Source: an uncultured Opitutia bacterium (GTDB lineage Bacteria; Verrucomicrobiota; Verrucomicrobiia; Opitutales; Opitutaceae). Taken from it: a stretch of DNA of 64,000 nt. The notes under the pieces were generated by a model. That model did not search any database. It was not told the DNA's origin and was given only the letters and a program-made list of their open reading frames with translations. The position numbers were made by a program, and so were the translations under genes. The DNA is taken from contig CAIONS010000056.1 of assembly GCA_903859715.1 (NCBI GenBank), positions 248,001 through 312,000 on the forward strand, read 5' to 3'. Positions 44,333 to 53,296 of the stretch are shown one piece after another. The stretch's first letter is position 1; each line of letters opens with the position of its first letter.

Positions 44333-45058
44333 TTAAATCAGCCCCGCTTCGCGGAAACTGAAGTATCCGCGGCCGGCGGGGTCGGTGGCGGGCCGGCCGA
44401 GGATGACATGGTCGATGAGATCGATATCGACAGCTTTGGCAGCCTCGCGGAGCTGACGGGTGATCTGGAGGTCGGCCGCGCTGGGGCCGGGATCGCCGCT
44501 GGGGTGGTTGTGGACGCAGGCCACGGCGGAGGCGGATTCACGGATCGCCTCGCGGAAGACTTCGCGGGGATGGGCGAGGGTCGCGGTGGCGGTGCCGGAG
44601 GTCACCTCGACCCGCTTGAGCAGGCGGTTCTTGCGATTCAGGCAGAGCACCCAGAATTTTTCGACCTCGAGGCCGAAGGCCAGCGGTTGGAAATAGGCGG
44701 CGATCAGGTCGGCGCGATTGAGCAAGGGCGCCTCGGAGGCCTGTTGCCCGATGACGCGCCGGGCGATTTCCATCGTGGTGACCAGCTGCAGGGCTTTCAC
44801 GCGGCCGATGCCCTTGAGTTTGCGGAACTCCACCTCGCGCCACGCCAGCAGCCCGGCGAGCGAGCCGGCGTCGGCGATGAGCCGGGTCGCGAGCGTCATC
44901 ACATCCTGACCGCGCGTGCCGCTGCGCAGGAGCATGGCCAGCAGCTCGGTGTCACTCAGCGCCCGGGCTCCGTGGCGTTCGAGCCGCTCCTGCGGACGTT
45001 CGCCGGCGGCCATTTCGCGCAGGCGGTTCAGCACGGGGTATTCGGGGGAATCGGACAC
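44333..45058 (-). CDS. radC: RadC-family JAMM domain protein
   Basis: A 241-residue protein with an N-terminal helix-hairpin-helix region ([21 protein letters not shown]) and a C-terminal JAMM/MPN metal-binding domain. The zinc ligands are His183 and His185 in [14 protein letters not shown] and Asp196. The name comes from an old DNA-repair mapping that was later withdrawn, and the function is unknown. The start is a GTG at 45058; an ATG at 45013 would shorten it by 15 residues. It is convergent to tRNA-Tyr. Confidence 0.93.
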   Translation of the reverse strand: MSDSPEYPVLNRLREMAAGERPQERLERHGARALSDTELLAMLLRSGTRGQDVMTLATRLIADAGSLAGLLAWREVEFRKLKGIGRVKALQLVTTMEIARRVIGQQASEAPLLNRADLIAAYFQPLAFGLEVEKFWVLCLNRKNRLLKRVEVTSGTATATLAHPREVFREAIRESASAVACVHNHPSGDPGPSAADLQITRQLREAAKAVDIDLIDHVILGRPATDPAGRGYFSFREAGLI

Positions 45059-45305
45059 GGGAATGATTGGGGGGGCTGCCGAATCAGCTGACGCTGAGCC
45101 CGAATCATTGCGGGGGAAAGAGGAACGTGGAAACTTGAAAGAAGCGGATGTTCAAAGATTTACCCTGCTCGATGAGGCCAATGGTTGTCGATTCACCGAG
45201 AGGCGAGCCGCGGCTTTCTGGGCATCCGGACTGCGCGAGCCTTTGCCATTCGTGCCTCAAACTTTCCCCTTTCAACTGCACGGATCCAGCTTTGGACTCT
45301 TTCTC

Positions 45306-46046
45306 ATGAATCCACTCCGAGTCGTCGTTTGGGGCGAAAACGTCCACGAGCACAAAAACGCCAAGGTGAGTGCCCTCTACCCGCGAGGCATGCATGCGGC
45401 GATTGCCGATGGAGTGCGCGAGTTGTTGCGCGGGGCCAGTGTGACCACGGCGACGCTACAGGAACCCGAACACGGGTTGACCGAAGAGCGGCTGGCGGCG
45501 ACAGATGTGCTGACCTGGTGGGGCCACATGGCGCACGATCAGGTGAGCGACAAGGTGGTGGATCGCGTGCAGAAGCGCGTGCTCGAGGGCATGGGCCTGA
45601 TCGTCCTGCACTCCGGGCATTACTCGAAAATTTTCAAACGCCTGCTGGGCACAACCTGTTCACTGACCTGGCGCGAAGCGGATGAGCGCGAACGGCTCTG
45701 GGTCTGCAATCCCGGGCATCCGATCGCCCGCGGCCTCGACCGCCACTTCGAGCTACCGCAGGAAGAGATGTACGGCGAGCCCTTCGCGATCCCGGCGCCC
45801 GACGAGCAGGTGTTCATCTCCTGGTTCGAGGGTGGGGAAGTGTTCCGCAGCGGCTGCTGCTGGCAGCGGGGCAACGGCAAAATCTTCTACTTCCGTCCGG
45901 GCCACGAAACCTATCCGACGTATCACGACAAGAACGTCCGCCGGGTCATCGCCAACGCGGTGGAATGGGCCCAACCACAGGGCGTCTGGGTGGACTCGTG
46001 CCCCAATGCCAAGATCCCGCTGGAGAAACTCGCGCCGAAAGGGTGA
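45306..46046 (+). CDS. ThuA-domain protein
   Basis: A cytoplasmic 246-residue protein with the glutamine-amidotransferase-like ThuA fold. The core has [54 protein letters not shown] and [19 protein letters not shown]. ThuA proteins are linked to trehalose or other disaccharide use in Rhizobiales, but the chemistry is not settled. The start at 45306 is the family start; the open frame upstream overlaps radC antisense and is not used. The 247 bp before it (45059-45305) hold no gene or repeat that I can support. Confidence 0.85.
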   Translation: MNPLRVVVWGENVHEHKNAKVSALYPRGMHAAIADGVRELLRGASVTTATLQEPEHGLTEERLAATDVLTWWGHMAHDQVSDKVVDRVQKRVLEGMGLIVLHSGHYSKIFKRLLGTTCSLTWREADERERLWVCNPGHPIARGLDRHFELPQEEMYGEPFAIPAPDEQVFISWFEGGEVFRSGCCWQRGNGKIFYFRPGHETYPTYHDKNVRRVIANAVEWAQPQGVWVDSCPNAKIPLEKLAPKG

Positions 46047-46064
46047 GTTACGCCCTGGGGAGAA

Positions 46065-46225
46065 GTTCGAAGATTGAAACTCGAAATCCGAAGGAAGCCG
46101 GAAATTCAAATTCTTGAATTCCAGGCAACGGCGGTTGTGACGGCTCAACTGCGCCGGGTGCACTTGTCTGACTGGCTTCGTAAGATCGGTCCGAAAACTT
46201 CGAGTTTCGGATTTCGATCTTCGAG
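46065..46225. repeat. imperfect inverted repeat between ThuA gene and PpiC gene
   Basis: Arms about 46065-46093 and 46197-46225 (TTCGAAGATTGAAACTCGAA type, roughly 24 of 29 matching), with a smaller AATTCAAATTCTTGAATT palindrome in the loop. The gap is convergent. Confidence 0.7.
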
Positions 46226-46231
46226 CTTGCT

Positions 46232-47221
46232 TCAGTAGTGCTTCACGTAGCCGTCGCGGCGCAGGCGCTCGAGCCACCGTTCTTGGCTGACCTGGGCCAT
46301 CTGCTGGACGAGGATGCGCTCAATCTGGTCGCGCACGTCGTCCAAGGGCTGGATGCCGGCGAACTTCCGGTCCTCGGCAAACAGAAGATAGCAGCCGTCG
46401 GGCGTGAGGACCGGAGCGGACATCTCGCCTTTCTTGAGGGCGAACAGTGGCTCGCTGAATTCCGGCTTGAAGTCGGGGCGCTTGGTCCAGCCCCAGTCGC
46501 CACCCTTGGCCCGGCGGGAGTCTTCACTGAATTCCTTGGCCAGGTCATCGAATTTGACGCCGGCATTGAAGCGCGCCACGACGACATCCGCTTTGGCCCG
46601 CAAGGATTCATCGGTATCGGCTGGGCCGCGTTTGAACTGGATCAGGCGCAGGTGCACGCTGTCCTCTTGGAAGAAGCGGTCCTTGTTCTCGCGGTAAAAT
46701 GTCTCGATCCGAACGGGGCTGATGAGCGTCTGGGTCTTCCGCTGCATCTGGCGCATGTAGCCGTAGATGATATCCTCCTCCACCTCCTTTTTGTAGTCGT
46801 TCAGGGTCGTGTTGCGGGAATGCAGGTAGGCGAGGAATTTGGAGCGGTCGTTGTCGAACTGCTCGGTTTGGATATCCGCGATGCGGCTTTCGACATAGCT
46901 CACCGGGATGTGCTTCTTATCGTCCTTCCGGAATTCCTTCACGATCAGCACGCGGTCGATGAGCTGCTGGATGATGTCGTCCTGGAGGGCTTCCAGCTTT
47001 TCATTGAATTCCTTCTCGTTGCGGGCTTCGCGCTGCAGCTGCGGGATCAGGGGCGTGATTTCGCGGCGAACGTCGTCCACCGTGATGACCTTGTCCTCGG
47101 CGATGGCCGCAATGCCGTTGGCGAACCGCATGTTCAGGTTATCACCGGCGGTTTGGGCCAGAGCGGCGGACGCGAGCCCGGTGGCAAGCAAAGCGAAAAG
47201 GGAGCAGCGACCTAGCATCAT
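46232..47221 (-). CDS. peptidyl-prolyl isomerase, PpiC/SurA-type
   Basis: A periplasmic folding factor of 329 residues. The signal peptide is MMLGRCSLFALLATGLASAA, cleaved after ALA. A SurA_N-like helical domain follows (about 25-175, NEKLEALQDDIIQQLIDRVL), then one parvulin domain (about 200-300: VHLRLIQFKRG, FDDLAKEFSEDSRRAKGGDWG, FSEPLFALKKGEMSAPV). SurA of E. coli has two parvulin domains; here only one. The start ATG overlaps the mfd stop by 4 bases, so the gene is translationally coupled to mfd. It most likely helps outer-membrane protein assembly. Confidence 0.88.
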   Translation of the reverse strand: MMLGRCSLFALLATGLASAALAQTAGDNLNMRFANGIAAIAEDKVITVDDVRREITPLIPQLQREARNEKEFNEKLEALQDDIIQQLIDRVLIVKEFRKDDKKHIPVSYVESRIADIQTEQFDNDRSKFLAYLHSRNTTLNDYKKEVEEDIIYGYMRQMQRKTQTLISPVRIETFYRENKDRFFQEDSVHLRLIQFKRGPADTDESLRAKADVVVARFNAGVKFDDLAKEFSEDSRRAKGGDWGWTKRPDFKPEFSEPLFALKKGEMSAPVLTPDGCYLLFAEDRKFAGIQPLDDVRDQIERILVQQMAQVSQERWLERLRRDGYVKHY

Positions 47222-50200
47222 GGAGTGGGCAGATTGTTCAGAAATGAGACGATTTCCCGCAAACGTAGAAGGGGCCCGGGGGCGGTCAACCTTGGAAACC
47301 GGGTGCCGACCTGCACCCAATCGTCCCGGCGACCGCTGTTTCTCAGGCATTTCAAGCGGCTGGCCTCCGATTCGACGGAGAGGAGGCCTTTTTGTTCCGC
47401 CCTAATCCGGATTTCCGTGACGAGCAGGAGGGCCTTCACTTCCTCGCCAAACTTGCCGAACCGGTCGCGCAGGTCGCTCTCGATCTGCTTAAGCGCAGGC
47501 AAGGTGTCGGCCAAGGCGAGTTTACGGTAGAAATCAATGCGTAACCGTGTTTCCCCGATGTAGTTGAGGGGAATGCGGGCCTGGATTTTGGGGATCTCAA
47601 CCGCCCCGGCCTCGTTCTCGGCATCCTTGATCGCGGTATAACCATCCTCATGCCGGCCACGGCCGGGTGTTCCCCGGGTGCCCGCGCTCTCGCCCACAAA
47701 CACAAAGTCGAGTTTTACATTCGCGCGGATTGCGGCGGCGGTCTTTTCGCCCTTCAGCCGGGCGACCGACTGGCGGAGCAGCTGGCAGTAGAGCTCGAAT
47801 CCCACGCCAACGATGTGGCCGCTTTGCTCAGCACCGAGGAGATTGCCGGCCCCGCGCAGTTCCAGGTCGCGCATGGCGATGCGGAAACCGGCGCCGAGCT
47901 GGTTATGCTGGCGCATGGCTGAGAGGCGCTGGCGGGCGATATCGAGCAGCCGCGTGTGCCGGTGGAGCAGGAGATAGGCGTAGGCCTGATGCTTGAACCG
48001 GCCGACGCGTCCCCGGAGCTGATAAAGCTGGGAAAGCCCGAAGCGGTCGGCGCCCTCGATGATGATCGTGTTGCAGTTCGGGATATCGAGCCCGCTCTCG
48101 ATAATGGTCGTGCAGACGAGCACCTGGTAACGACCCGCCACAAACTCGGTCATCACGCGTTCCAGCTCGGTGGCCGCCATCTGCCCGTGGCCCACGCCCA
48201 CTGTGAGATCGGGCATGAGCTGGCGCAGCTGCGCGGCGACGAGGTCGATCGTCTGCACGCGATTGTGGAGATAAAACACCTGACCGCCGCGGCGGATTTC
48301 ATGGCGGACGGCGTCGACCACGATTTTCTCCTCGTAGGTCTTGACGATGGTCTGGATCGGATGGCGGTTGGTCGGGGCGGTCTCGATCACGCTCAGGTCG
48401 CGGGCGCCGGTCAGCGCCATGTAGAGCGTGCGCGGGATGGGCGTGGCGCTCATTGAGAGCACGTCGACCGTGGCGCGCATGGCCTTGAAGCGTTCCTTGT
48501 GCTTCACGCCGAAGCGCTGCTCCTCGTCGATGATGACGAGTCCGAGTTCGCGGAACTTCACGTCGGCCTGCAGCAGGCGGTGTGTGCCGATCAGGATGTC
48601 GACCTGGCCCTCGGCCGTGGCCGCGAGGATCTTGCCCAGTTCGGCGCGCGTCCGGAAGCGGCTGAGCATCTCCACGGCGACGGGGTAGCCAGCCATGCGC
48701 TCACGAAACGTGTTCAAATGCTGCTGGGCCAGCACGGTGGTGGGCACGAGCACGGCGACCTGCCGGCCGCTTTGCACGGCCTTGAAGGCTGCGCGGATCG
48801 CCACCTCGGTCTTGCCGAAGCCGACGTCGCCGCAGATGAGCCGGTCCATCGGCCGCGTGCGTTCCATGTCGGCCTTGGATTCCTGGATGGCCCGCAGCTG
48901 ATCGCGGGTTTCGGTGAAAGGAAACGATGCCTCGAACTCCTTCTGCCACGTCGTATCGGGCGGGAACGCATGGCCGGGCTGCGCCTCGCGGGCGGCGTGG
49001 ATGCGCAGGAGTTCGGCGGCGAGATCGACGGTCGCATGTTCGGCGGCCTTGCGGGCTTTTTCCCACCGGCCGGAGCCAATCCGGCCGAGTTGCGGGCGGG
49101 TCTTGCTGAGACCCACGTAGCGGCTGATCAGATGCGATTCCTGCAGCGGCACATGCAGGGTCACGTGGTCGTCGAACTCGAGCGAGATGACCTCGCGCAA
49201 GCCTTGGGCCGTATCGAGCTTCGTCAGGCCGCGGTAGAGCGCGATCCCATGCTGGAGGTGCACGACGAAGTCGCCCTCGACCAGCTCGGAGAAATCGAGG
49301 AGCTGGTCGATCTGTGCGCGCTGTGCGGTCACCCGGAGATTGAGGGCGGGCCGGCGCTGGCGCTGGCGGCCGAAGATCTCCGTCTCGGTGACGACGACCA
49401 GGCCGGAAGAGCCTTTCGGAATCGTGGGCCATTCCAGAATAGGTAGGGCGAGTCCTTCCGCCGTCGCCGAGGCTATGGCGGACAAGCCGGATGAGCCGCG
49501 TCTGTCCGCGGACGGACTCGGCTCATCGGGACGATTCGCCCGACCAAAGGTCACCCGGAAGCCTTCATTGAGGGTGCCGCGCAGGAAACGCGGCTTGATG
49601 CGTTTCAGCGCGGAATCCTCGGCGAGGATTTCCTGGATGCGCTGTTCCTCGCCCTCCTTCGAGGCGACGAGGAGGATGGCATAGCCGGCTTTCCGCCAGT
49701 CGGCGACCTGCAGGAGAAATCGCCGCCGCGCTTCCTCCTCGACCTGCAGGCGTTCCTGCGCAAACAGGGCGTCGTCGGGATAAGTCCGGTGATGGGCGAG
49801 GCTCTCGGTATCCCACGTGGCCTCGATGGCCGCGTGGTCAAACAGCGCGCTGGCCTCGTCGAGGTCGCTCACGCCGAACACAGCCGCGCAGCGGGTGAGC
49901 AGAGGCGTCAGGGCGTCGGAGCCTTCGCGGGTGAAAGCGCTGAACTCCTCATCGAGGGAAGCGGGCTCGATGAACGCGAGGTGGGTGCCGGTGGAGAGAT
50001 AATCGGCGAGGCCGGTGGTGGACTCCGCCAGTTTCACGCGGGGCGACGCGGAGAGCGTGATGCTTTCCACGCCGGCGCCGGAGCGCTGGGTCACGGGATC
50101 GAATTCCCGGATCTCCTCGATCTCGTCGCCGAAGAAATCCAGCCGGTAGGGCTGGTTGGCGGTGACCGGGTAGACATCGATGATGCCACCACGGATGGCA

Positions 50201-50700
50201 TAGTGGCCGGGCGCCTCGCAAACCGCCTCGGAATCATAGTCAAGCTGCTGGAGCTGCTCGAGCAGTCCGTGGAACGACTGTTTCTGGCCGCGGGCGAGGA
50301 TGAGTTCGCGCGTGGAGAATTCCTCGAGGGCGGGCACGGGCTGCAGCAACGCGGCGGGTGTCGTGATGACGACGAGCGTATCGGGTGCGGCGGTGAGGCC
50401 GCGGGTGGCGCGCAGCCGGGAGAGCACGGTGAGCCGGTCGCTGGAGGCGGCGAACGCCTCGCGCATGTCGCGGCTATCCGCCAGCGATTCCGGGAAAACC
50501 AGGGTCTGCAGGGCGCGCGGGGCACCCGCGGCCTGGTGAAAGAAGGCGACATCCTCGGCGAGATGCTCGGCAGTCTTGAGGTCCTCGGTCACGACGAGCC
50601 ACACCGGGGCCACCTGGGCGCGCGTCAGCTCGGCGAGGACCGCGCCGCGGGCCGCGGGGCAGACACCGGTGAACTTGAAACGCGGGAGGGCGGGAGGCAT
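47218..50700 (-). CDS. mfd: transcription-repair coupling factor Mfd
   Basis: A 1160-residue ATP-dependent translocase that removes RNA polymerase stalled at DNA lesions and recruits UvrA. The UvrB-homology region occupies about 1-300. The RNA-polymerase-interaction domain is near 470-540 (ELVEGDFVVHLQHGIALYRG). The helicase domains carry Walker A GDVGFGKTEVA (about 620-630) and DEEQRFGVKHKE (about 720). The C-terminal TRCF domain is about 1000-1130. Residues about 386-419, just before the EAEIFG-like segment TETEIFGRQRQRR, are not family sequence. They are encoded by a palindromic repeat element at 49443-49544 that stays in frame. It is followed by the PpiC gene with a 4-base overlap. Confidence 0.96.
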   Translation of the reverse strand: MPPALPRFKFTGVCPAARGAVLAELTRAQVAPVWLVVTEDLKTAEHLAEDVAFFHQAAGAPRALQTLVFPESLADSRDMREAFAASSDRLTVLSRLRATRGLTAAPDTLVVITTPAALLQPVPALEEFSTRELILARGQKQSFHGLLEQLQQLDYDSEAVCEAPGHYAIRGGIIDVYPVTANQPYRLDFFGDEIEEIREFDPVTQRSGAGVESITLSASPRVKLAESTTGLADYLSTGTHLAFIEPASLDEEFSAFTREGSDALTPLLTRCAAVFGVSDLDEASALFDHAAIEATWDTESLAHHRTYPDDALFAQERLQVEEEARRRFLLQVADWRKAGYAILLVASKEGEEQRIQEILAEDSALKRIKPRFLRGTLNEGFRVTFGRANRPDEPSPSADRRGSSGLSAIASATAEGLALPILEWPTIPKGSSGLVVVTETEIFGRQRQRRPALNLRVTAQRAQIDQLLDFSELVEGDFVVHLQHGIALYRGLTKLDTAQGLREVISLEFDDHVTLHVPLQESHLISRYVGLSKTRPQLGRIGSGRWEKARKAAEHATVDLAAELLRIHAAREAQPGHAFPPDTTWQKEFEASFPFTETRDQLRAIQESKADMERTRPMDRLICGDVGFGKTEVAIRAAFKAVQSGRQVAVLVPTTVLAQQHLNTFRERMAGYPVAVEMLSRFRTRAELGKILAATAEGQVDILIGTHRLLQADVKFRELGLVIIDEEQRFGVKHKERFKAMRATVDVLSMSATPIPRTLYMALTGARDLSVIETAPTNRHPIQTIVKTYEEKIVVDAVRHEIRRGGQVFYLHNRVQTIDLVAAQLRQLMPDLTVGVGHGQMAATELERVMTEFVAGRYQVLVCTTIIESGLDIPNCNTIIIEGADRFGLSQLYQLRGRVGRFKHQAYAYLLLHRHTRLLDIARQRLSAMRQHNQLGAGFRIAMRDLELRGAGNLLGAEQSGHIVGVGFELYCQLLRQSVARLKGEKTAAAIRANVKLDFVFVGESAGTRGTPGRGRHEDGYTAIKDAENEAGAVEIPKIQARIPLNYIGETRLRIDFYRKLALADTLPALKQIESDLRDRFGKFGEEVKALLLVTEIRIRAEQKGLLSVESEASRLKCLRNSGRRDDWVQVGTRFPRLTAPGPLLRLREIVSFLNNLPTP
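49443..49544. repeat. palindromic element inserted in frame in mfd
   Basis: Bounded by GTAGGGCGAGTCC (49443-49455) and GGGACGATTCGCCCGAC (to 49544). Inside are a GATGAGCCG/CGGCTCATC hairpin around GTCCGCGGAC and another hairpin near CCGCCGTCGCCGAGGC. It resembles the GTAGGGC-bounded intergenic elements, notably the 22219-22236 end. 102 bp equals 34 codons, with no stop in the mfd frame. Confidence 0.75.
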
Positions 50701-50706
50701 GAGGAG

Positions 50707-50794
50707 ATCGCGGAAACGCGGAAGAACGGAAACGCGGAAGCGGACGAAGGCAAAGGCCCATTTCCGTGCTTCCGTTCTTCCGCGTTTCCGCGAT
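50707..50794. repeat. 25-bp perfect inverted repeat between rnc and mfd
   Basis: Arms at 50707-50731 (ATCGCGGAAACGCGGAAGAA..) and 50770-50794, perfect reverse complements, 38-bp loop. It fills the 93-bp gap between rnc and mfd; the right arm touches the rnc stop codon. Confidence 0.9.
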
Positions 50795-51489
50795 TACGAT
50801 TCGGCCTTCAGTGTTTCCAGGGCGGCGAACGCGGCGGCTTCCTCGGCGAGCTTTTTCGAGGTGCCCCGGCCGGAGCCGAGCCGGTGGGAGAGCAGAAAGA
50901 CGGCGACCTCGTATTCCCGCGCGTGGTCCGCGCCTTCGACGTGGGTGACTTCATAGCGCAGGGCGTCATTGCCGTGCCGCGGCTGGACGAGTTCCTGCAG
51001 GCGGCCCTTGGGGTTGTCGGTGCTTTCCAGGGCGAGCCGGTCCGGCAGGGAGCCATAGACGGCCAGCACAACCCGGCGGACGGTGGGCAGGTCGCTGTCG
51101 AGATAGAGCGCGCCGATCACGGCTTCCAGCGCATCCTCGAGCGCCGAGGCGCGGGTGCGGCCGCCGCCGGCCTCCTCGCTGCCGCCGAGGAGCAGGCAGG
51201 ACTCGAGGCCGATTTCGCGGGCGAGCAGGGCGAGAAACACGCCCTTGGTGAGCGAGGCCCGGCGCTGGCTGAGCACGCCCTCGCGGTCGGCGGGATAAAG
51301 CTGGAAGAGAGCCTCGGTGAGCACGAGCTGGAGGACGGCGTCGCCGAGGAATTCCAGCCGCTGGTTGCTCTCCGCGCCGCCGGCGTGGTCCTGGAGCCAC
51401 GACGGATGCGTGACCGCGCGCTCCAGGAGCGCGGGATCGCGAAACGTGTAGGCGAGGCGGGCCTGCAGCTGGGTGAGGGCGGGGTTCAT
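50794..51489 (-). CDS. rnc: ribonuclease III
   Basis: Double-strand-specific RNase for rRNA and mRNA processing, 231 residues (E. coli 226). The nuclease domain signature NQRLEFLGDAVLQ gives metal ligands Glu46 and Asp50, with Asp119 and Glu122 in ALEDALEAVIGALYLD. A C-terminal dsRNA-binding domain (about 155-228, GRLQELVQPRHGNDALRYEV to SKKLAEEAAAFAALETL) is present. The start ATG overlaps the stop of the upstream ABC permease by 4 bases, an unusual partner. mfd follows beyond a repeat-filled gap. Confidence 0.96.
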   Translation of the reverse strand: MNPALTQLQARLAYTFRDPALLERAVTHPSWLQDHAGGAESNQRLEFLGDAVLQLVLTEALFQLYPADREGVLSQRRASLTKGVFLALLAREIGLESCLLLGGSEEAGGGRTRASALEDALEAVIGALYLDSDLPTVRRVVLAVYGSLPDRLALESTDNPKGRLQELVQPRHGNDALRYEVTHVEGADHAREYEVAVFLLSHRLGSGRGTSKKLAEEAAAFAALETLKAES

Positions 51490-52274
51490 GAGCTGGCGCT
51501 GGAATAGCGGCGCAGGCCGCGGTGAAAAACAAAGATCGCAGCACCCAGCCACAACAGTGCGGCGGCGAGCAGTGCGAGCGCCCACACTGGCTGGAAGCCG
51601 TGCAGCAGGGTGTGCGCCGGGGCGTTGCTCACCACGACGACGGGCAGCAGCCAGACGAAGACAAGGCTCGCGAGCCCGCGGAACGCCTCGCGGGGCAGCC
51701 GGGAAAATTCCGCCAGCGTGAAATAGATACCCTCGATGCCCTGCGCGCTGGTGATCCAGAAGGCGATGGAGATGGAGAGCACCAGCATGCTGTAATGAAT
51801 GACGAGCCCGCAGACGATCATCAGGGCGTAGAGCGCGATGTCGGCGGCCGATGGATGCAGTCCGAGGCGGTGCGCGGCGTAGGCGACGACACCCATGGCG
51901 ACGAACGAATTCATGATGCCATCGAGGTCGACCTTGCGGGTGGACGCCATGAACAGGATGTTGCCGGGCTGGGCCAGGAAGAAGTCGAAGTAGCCGCTGC
52001 GGATGTTGCGTCCGAGTTCGAAGAGGCTGCTCCAGAAAAAGCCCATGAGGAAACGCTGGACCAGCAGCGAGGTGCCGACGAGCAGGAGCATCTCATACTT
52101 GCTCCAGCCGGCGATGGAGTTGGTGTGCTCATAGATCACCGAGATCATGAGCAGGTTCACGCTCATCCAGAACAGCTCGACCGTCGCCCAGAGGAAGAAA
52201 TCAAAGCGGAACATCAGCGTGCGCACGATGGAGTAGCGGGCGCTGGCGAGCCAGATTTGCAGGTAGCGGGGCAT
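51486..52274 (-). CDS. ABC-2 type transporter permease (second of pair)
   Basis: An integral membrane protein of 262 residues with six predicted helices, of the ABC-2/DUF990-like permease group (MPRYLQIWLASARYSIVRTLMFRFDFFLW). The ELGRNIRSGYFDFFLAQPG segment between helices 2 and 3 is characteristic of this export-permease family. The start at 52274 is the family start. It pairs with the next permease upstream, 93 bp away. Its stop overlaps the rnc start. No ATPase gene lies beside the pair, so the energising subunit must come from elsewhere. The substrate is unknown. Confidence 0.85.
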   Translation of the reverse strand: MPRYLQIWLASARYSIVRTLMFRFDFFLWATVELFWMSVNLLMISVIYEHTNSIAGWSKYEMLLLVGTSLLVQRFLMGFFWSSLFELGRNIRSGYFDFFLAQPGNILFMASTRKVDLDGIMNSFVAMGVVAYAAHRLGLHPSAADIALYALMIVCGLVIHYSMLVLSISIAFWITSAQGIEGIYFTLAEFSRLPREAFRGLASLVFVWLLPVVVVSNAPAHTLLHGFQPVWALALLAAALLWLGAAIFVFHRGLRRYSSASS

Positions 52275-52367
52275 GGGGAATTTTCGATTGGGCGCAGGCG
52301 GATCGTCGCGGTGAGTTAAAGGGCTTGAGGGAATAGAAAATCGATAATTCAAAAATCGAAAATAAGC

Positions 52368-53168
52368 TCAGCCGCCGACGGCGGTATGACGGCGCAGGCC
52401 GCGGGCCCAGAGGAACTGGTTCAGGGCGAGGAGGACGACGACCCAACCCAGCTGGATGCCGAGGCCCTGCCAGACGGCGCCGAGGTCATGGATGCGGCCG
52501 GTGAAAATCGCCGCGGGAAAATAGGTCTGGTAATAAAATGGGAGAAACTGGGCGAGGCGATAGGCCCACGCCGGCAGCAGATCGAGCGGGAACATCTGGC
52601 CGCCGAGGATGGATTCCACGGCCATGGAGAGGATGACAAAGCCCTGGATTTCCAGGAACCAGAACGTCAGCAGGCCGAAGCAGTAGGCGATGCTGAACTG
52701 GATGAGGGCGGAGAACGCCATCGCCGTAATGCCGAGCGGAATCCGCCACAGGTCATGCGGGAGGGTGAGGTAGTCCCGGAGCAGCGGCACGGCGACCATC
52801 AGGGGCAGCAGGATGAGGATGCCGGTGACGAGCCGGGCGGCGACGAAGATGCTGAAGCGATAGAGGAAATAGTTGATGGGCTTCAGCAGGAACTGGTTGA
52901 TGAGCCCGTTGCGGATTTCCTCGCTGATCTGGTAGTCCTCGTTGAACGCGCCCACAAAGAACTGCATCACGAGCATCACGAGGAAGTAGGTGAGCGTCTG
53001 GCCGAAACTGAAGCCGCCAATCTCGCGGGTGCCGGAGTAGGCGGCGCCCCAGAGAATGAACACGACCGCGAGGTGGAACAGCGAGAAGAAGCCCCGCACC
53101 GCGAAATTCCAGCGGTAGACGAGGTTGCTCTGCAGGCCGACGAGGAAGGCGTGACAGTATTTGTTCAA
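52368..53168 (-). CDS. ABC-2 type transporter permease (first of pair)
   Basis: A membrane protein of about 266 residues with six predicted helices, the partner of the preceding permease. It has the same family segment, here QISEEIRNGLINQFLLKPINYFLYR, and a final LGIQLGWVVVLLALNQFLWARGLRRH. No ATG is available near the N-terminus: TTG at 53168 (giving NKYCHAFLVGLQSNLVYRWNF) is my choice, and TTG at 53186 lies in the adjoining repeat. Pairs like this normally sit with an ATPase gene; here parA lies upstream instead. Confidence 0.83.
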   Translation of the reverse strand: MNKYCHAFLVGLQSNLVYRWNFAVRGFFSLFHLAVVFILWGAAYSGTREIGGFSFGQTLTYFLVMLVMQFFVGAFNEDYQISEEIRNGLINQFLLKPINYFLYRFSIFVAARLVTGILILLPLMVAVPLLRDYLTLPHDLWRIPLGITAMAFSALIQFSIAYCFGLLTFWFLEIQGFVILSMAVESILGGQMFPLDLLPAWAYRLAQFLPFYYQTYFPAAIFTGRIHDLGAVWQGLGIQLGWVVVLLALNQFLWARGLRRHTAVGG

Positions 53169-53177
53169 GCGTCGGAA

Positions 53178-53296
53178 AAGTACCAAGGATCAAGTGGCAA
53201 GTAGCAAGGAAGACCCAACCGAGACGAAAACTGGCACGTTGAAATCCTTCGGGCGACCGGAGCTTATTACTTGGCCCCTGTCACTTGTTACTTACG
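53178..53296. repeat. imperfect inverted repeat between parA and the permease pair
   Basis: Arms about 53178-53208 and 53266-53296 share an AAGTAnCAAG...AAGTAnnAAG pattern in inverted orientation (about 22 of 31 matching). The right arm contains the parA stop codon. Confidence 0.6.

Noticed and set aside
44916-45305. Upstream extension of the ThuA gene
   Set aside because: It would overlap radC antisense; the ThuA core begins at the ATG at 45306.
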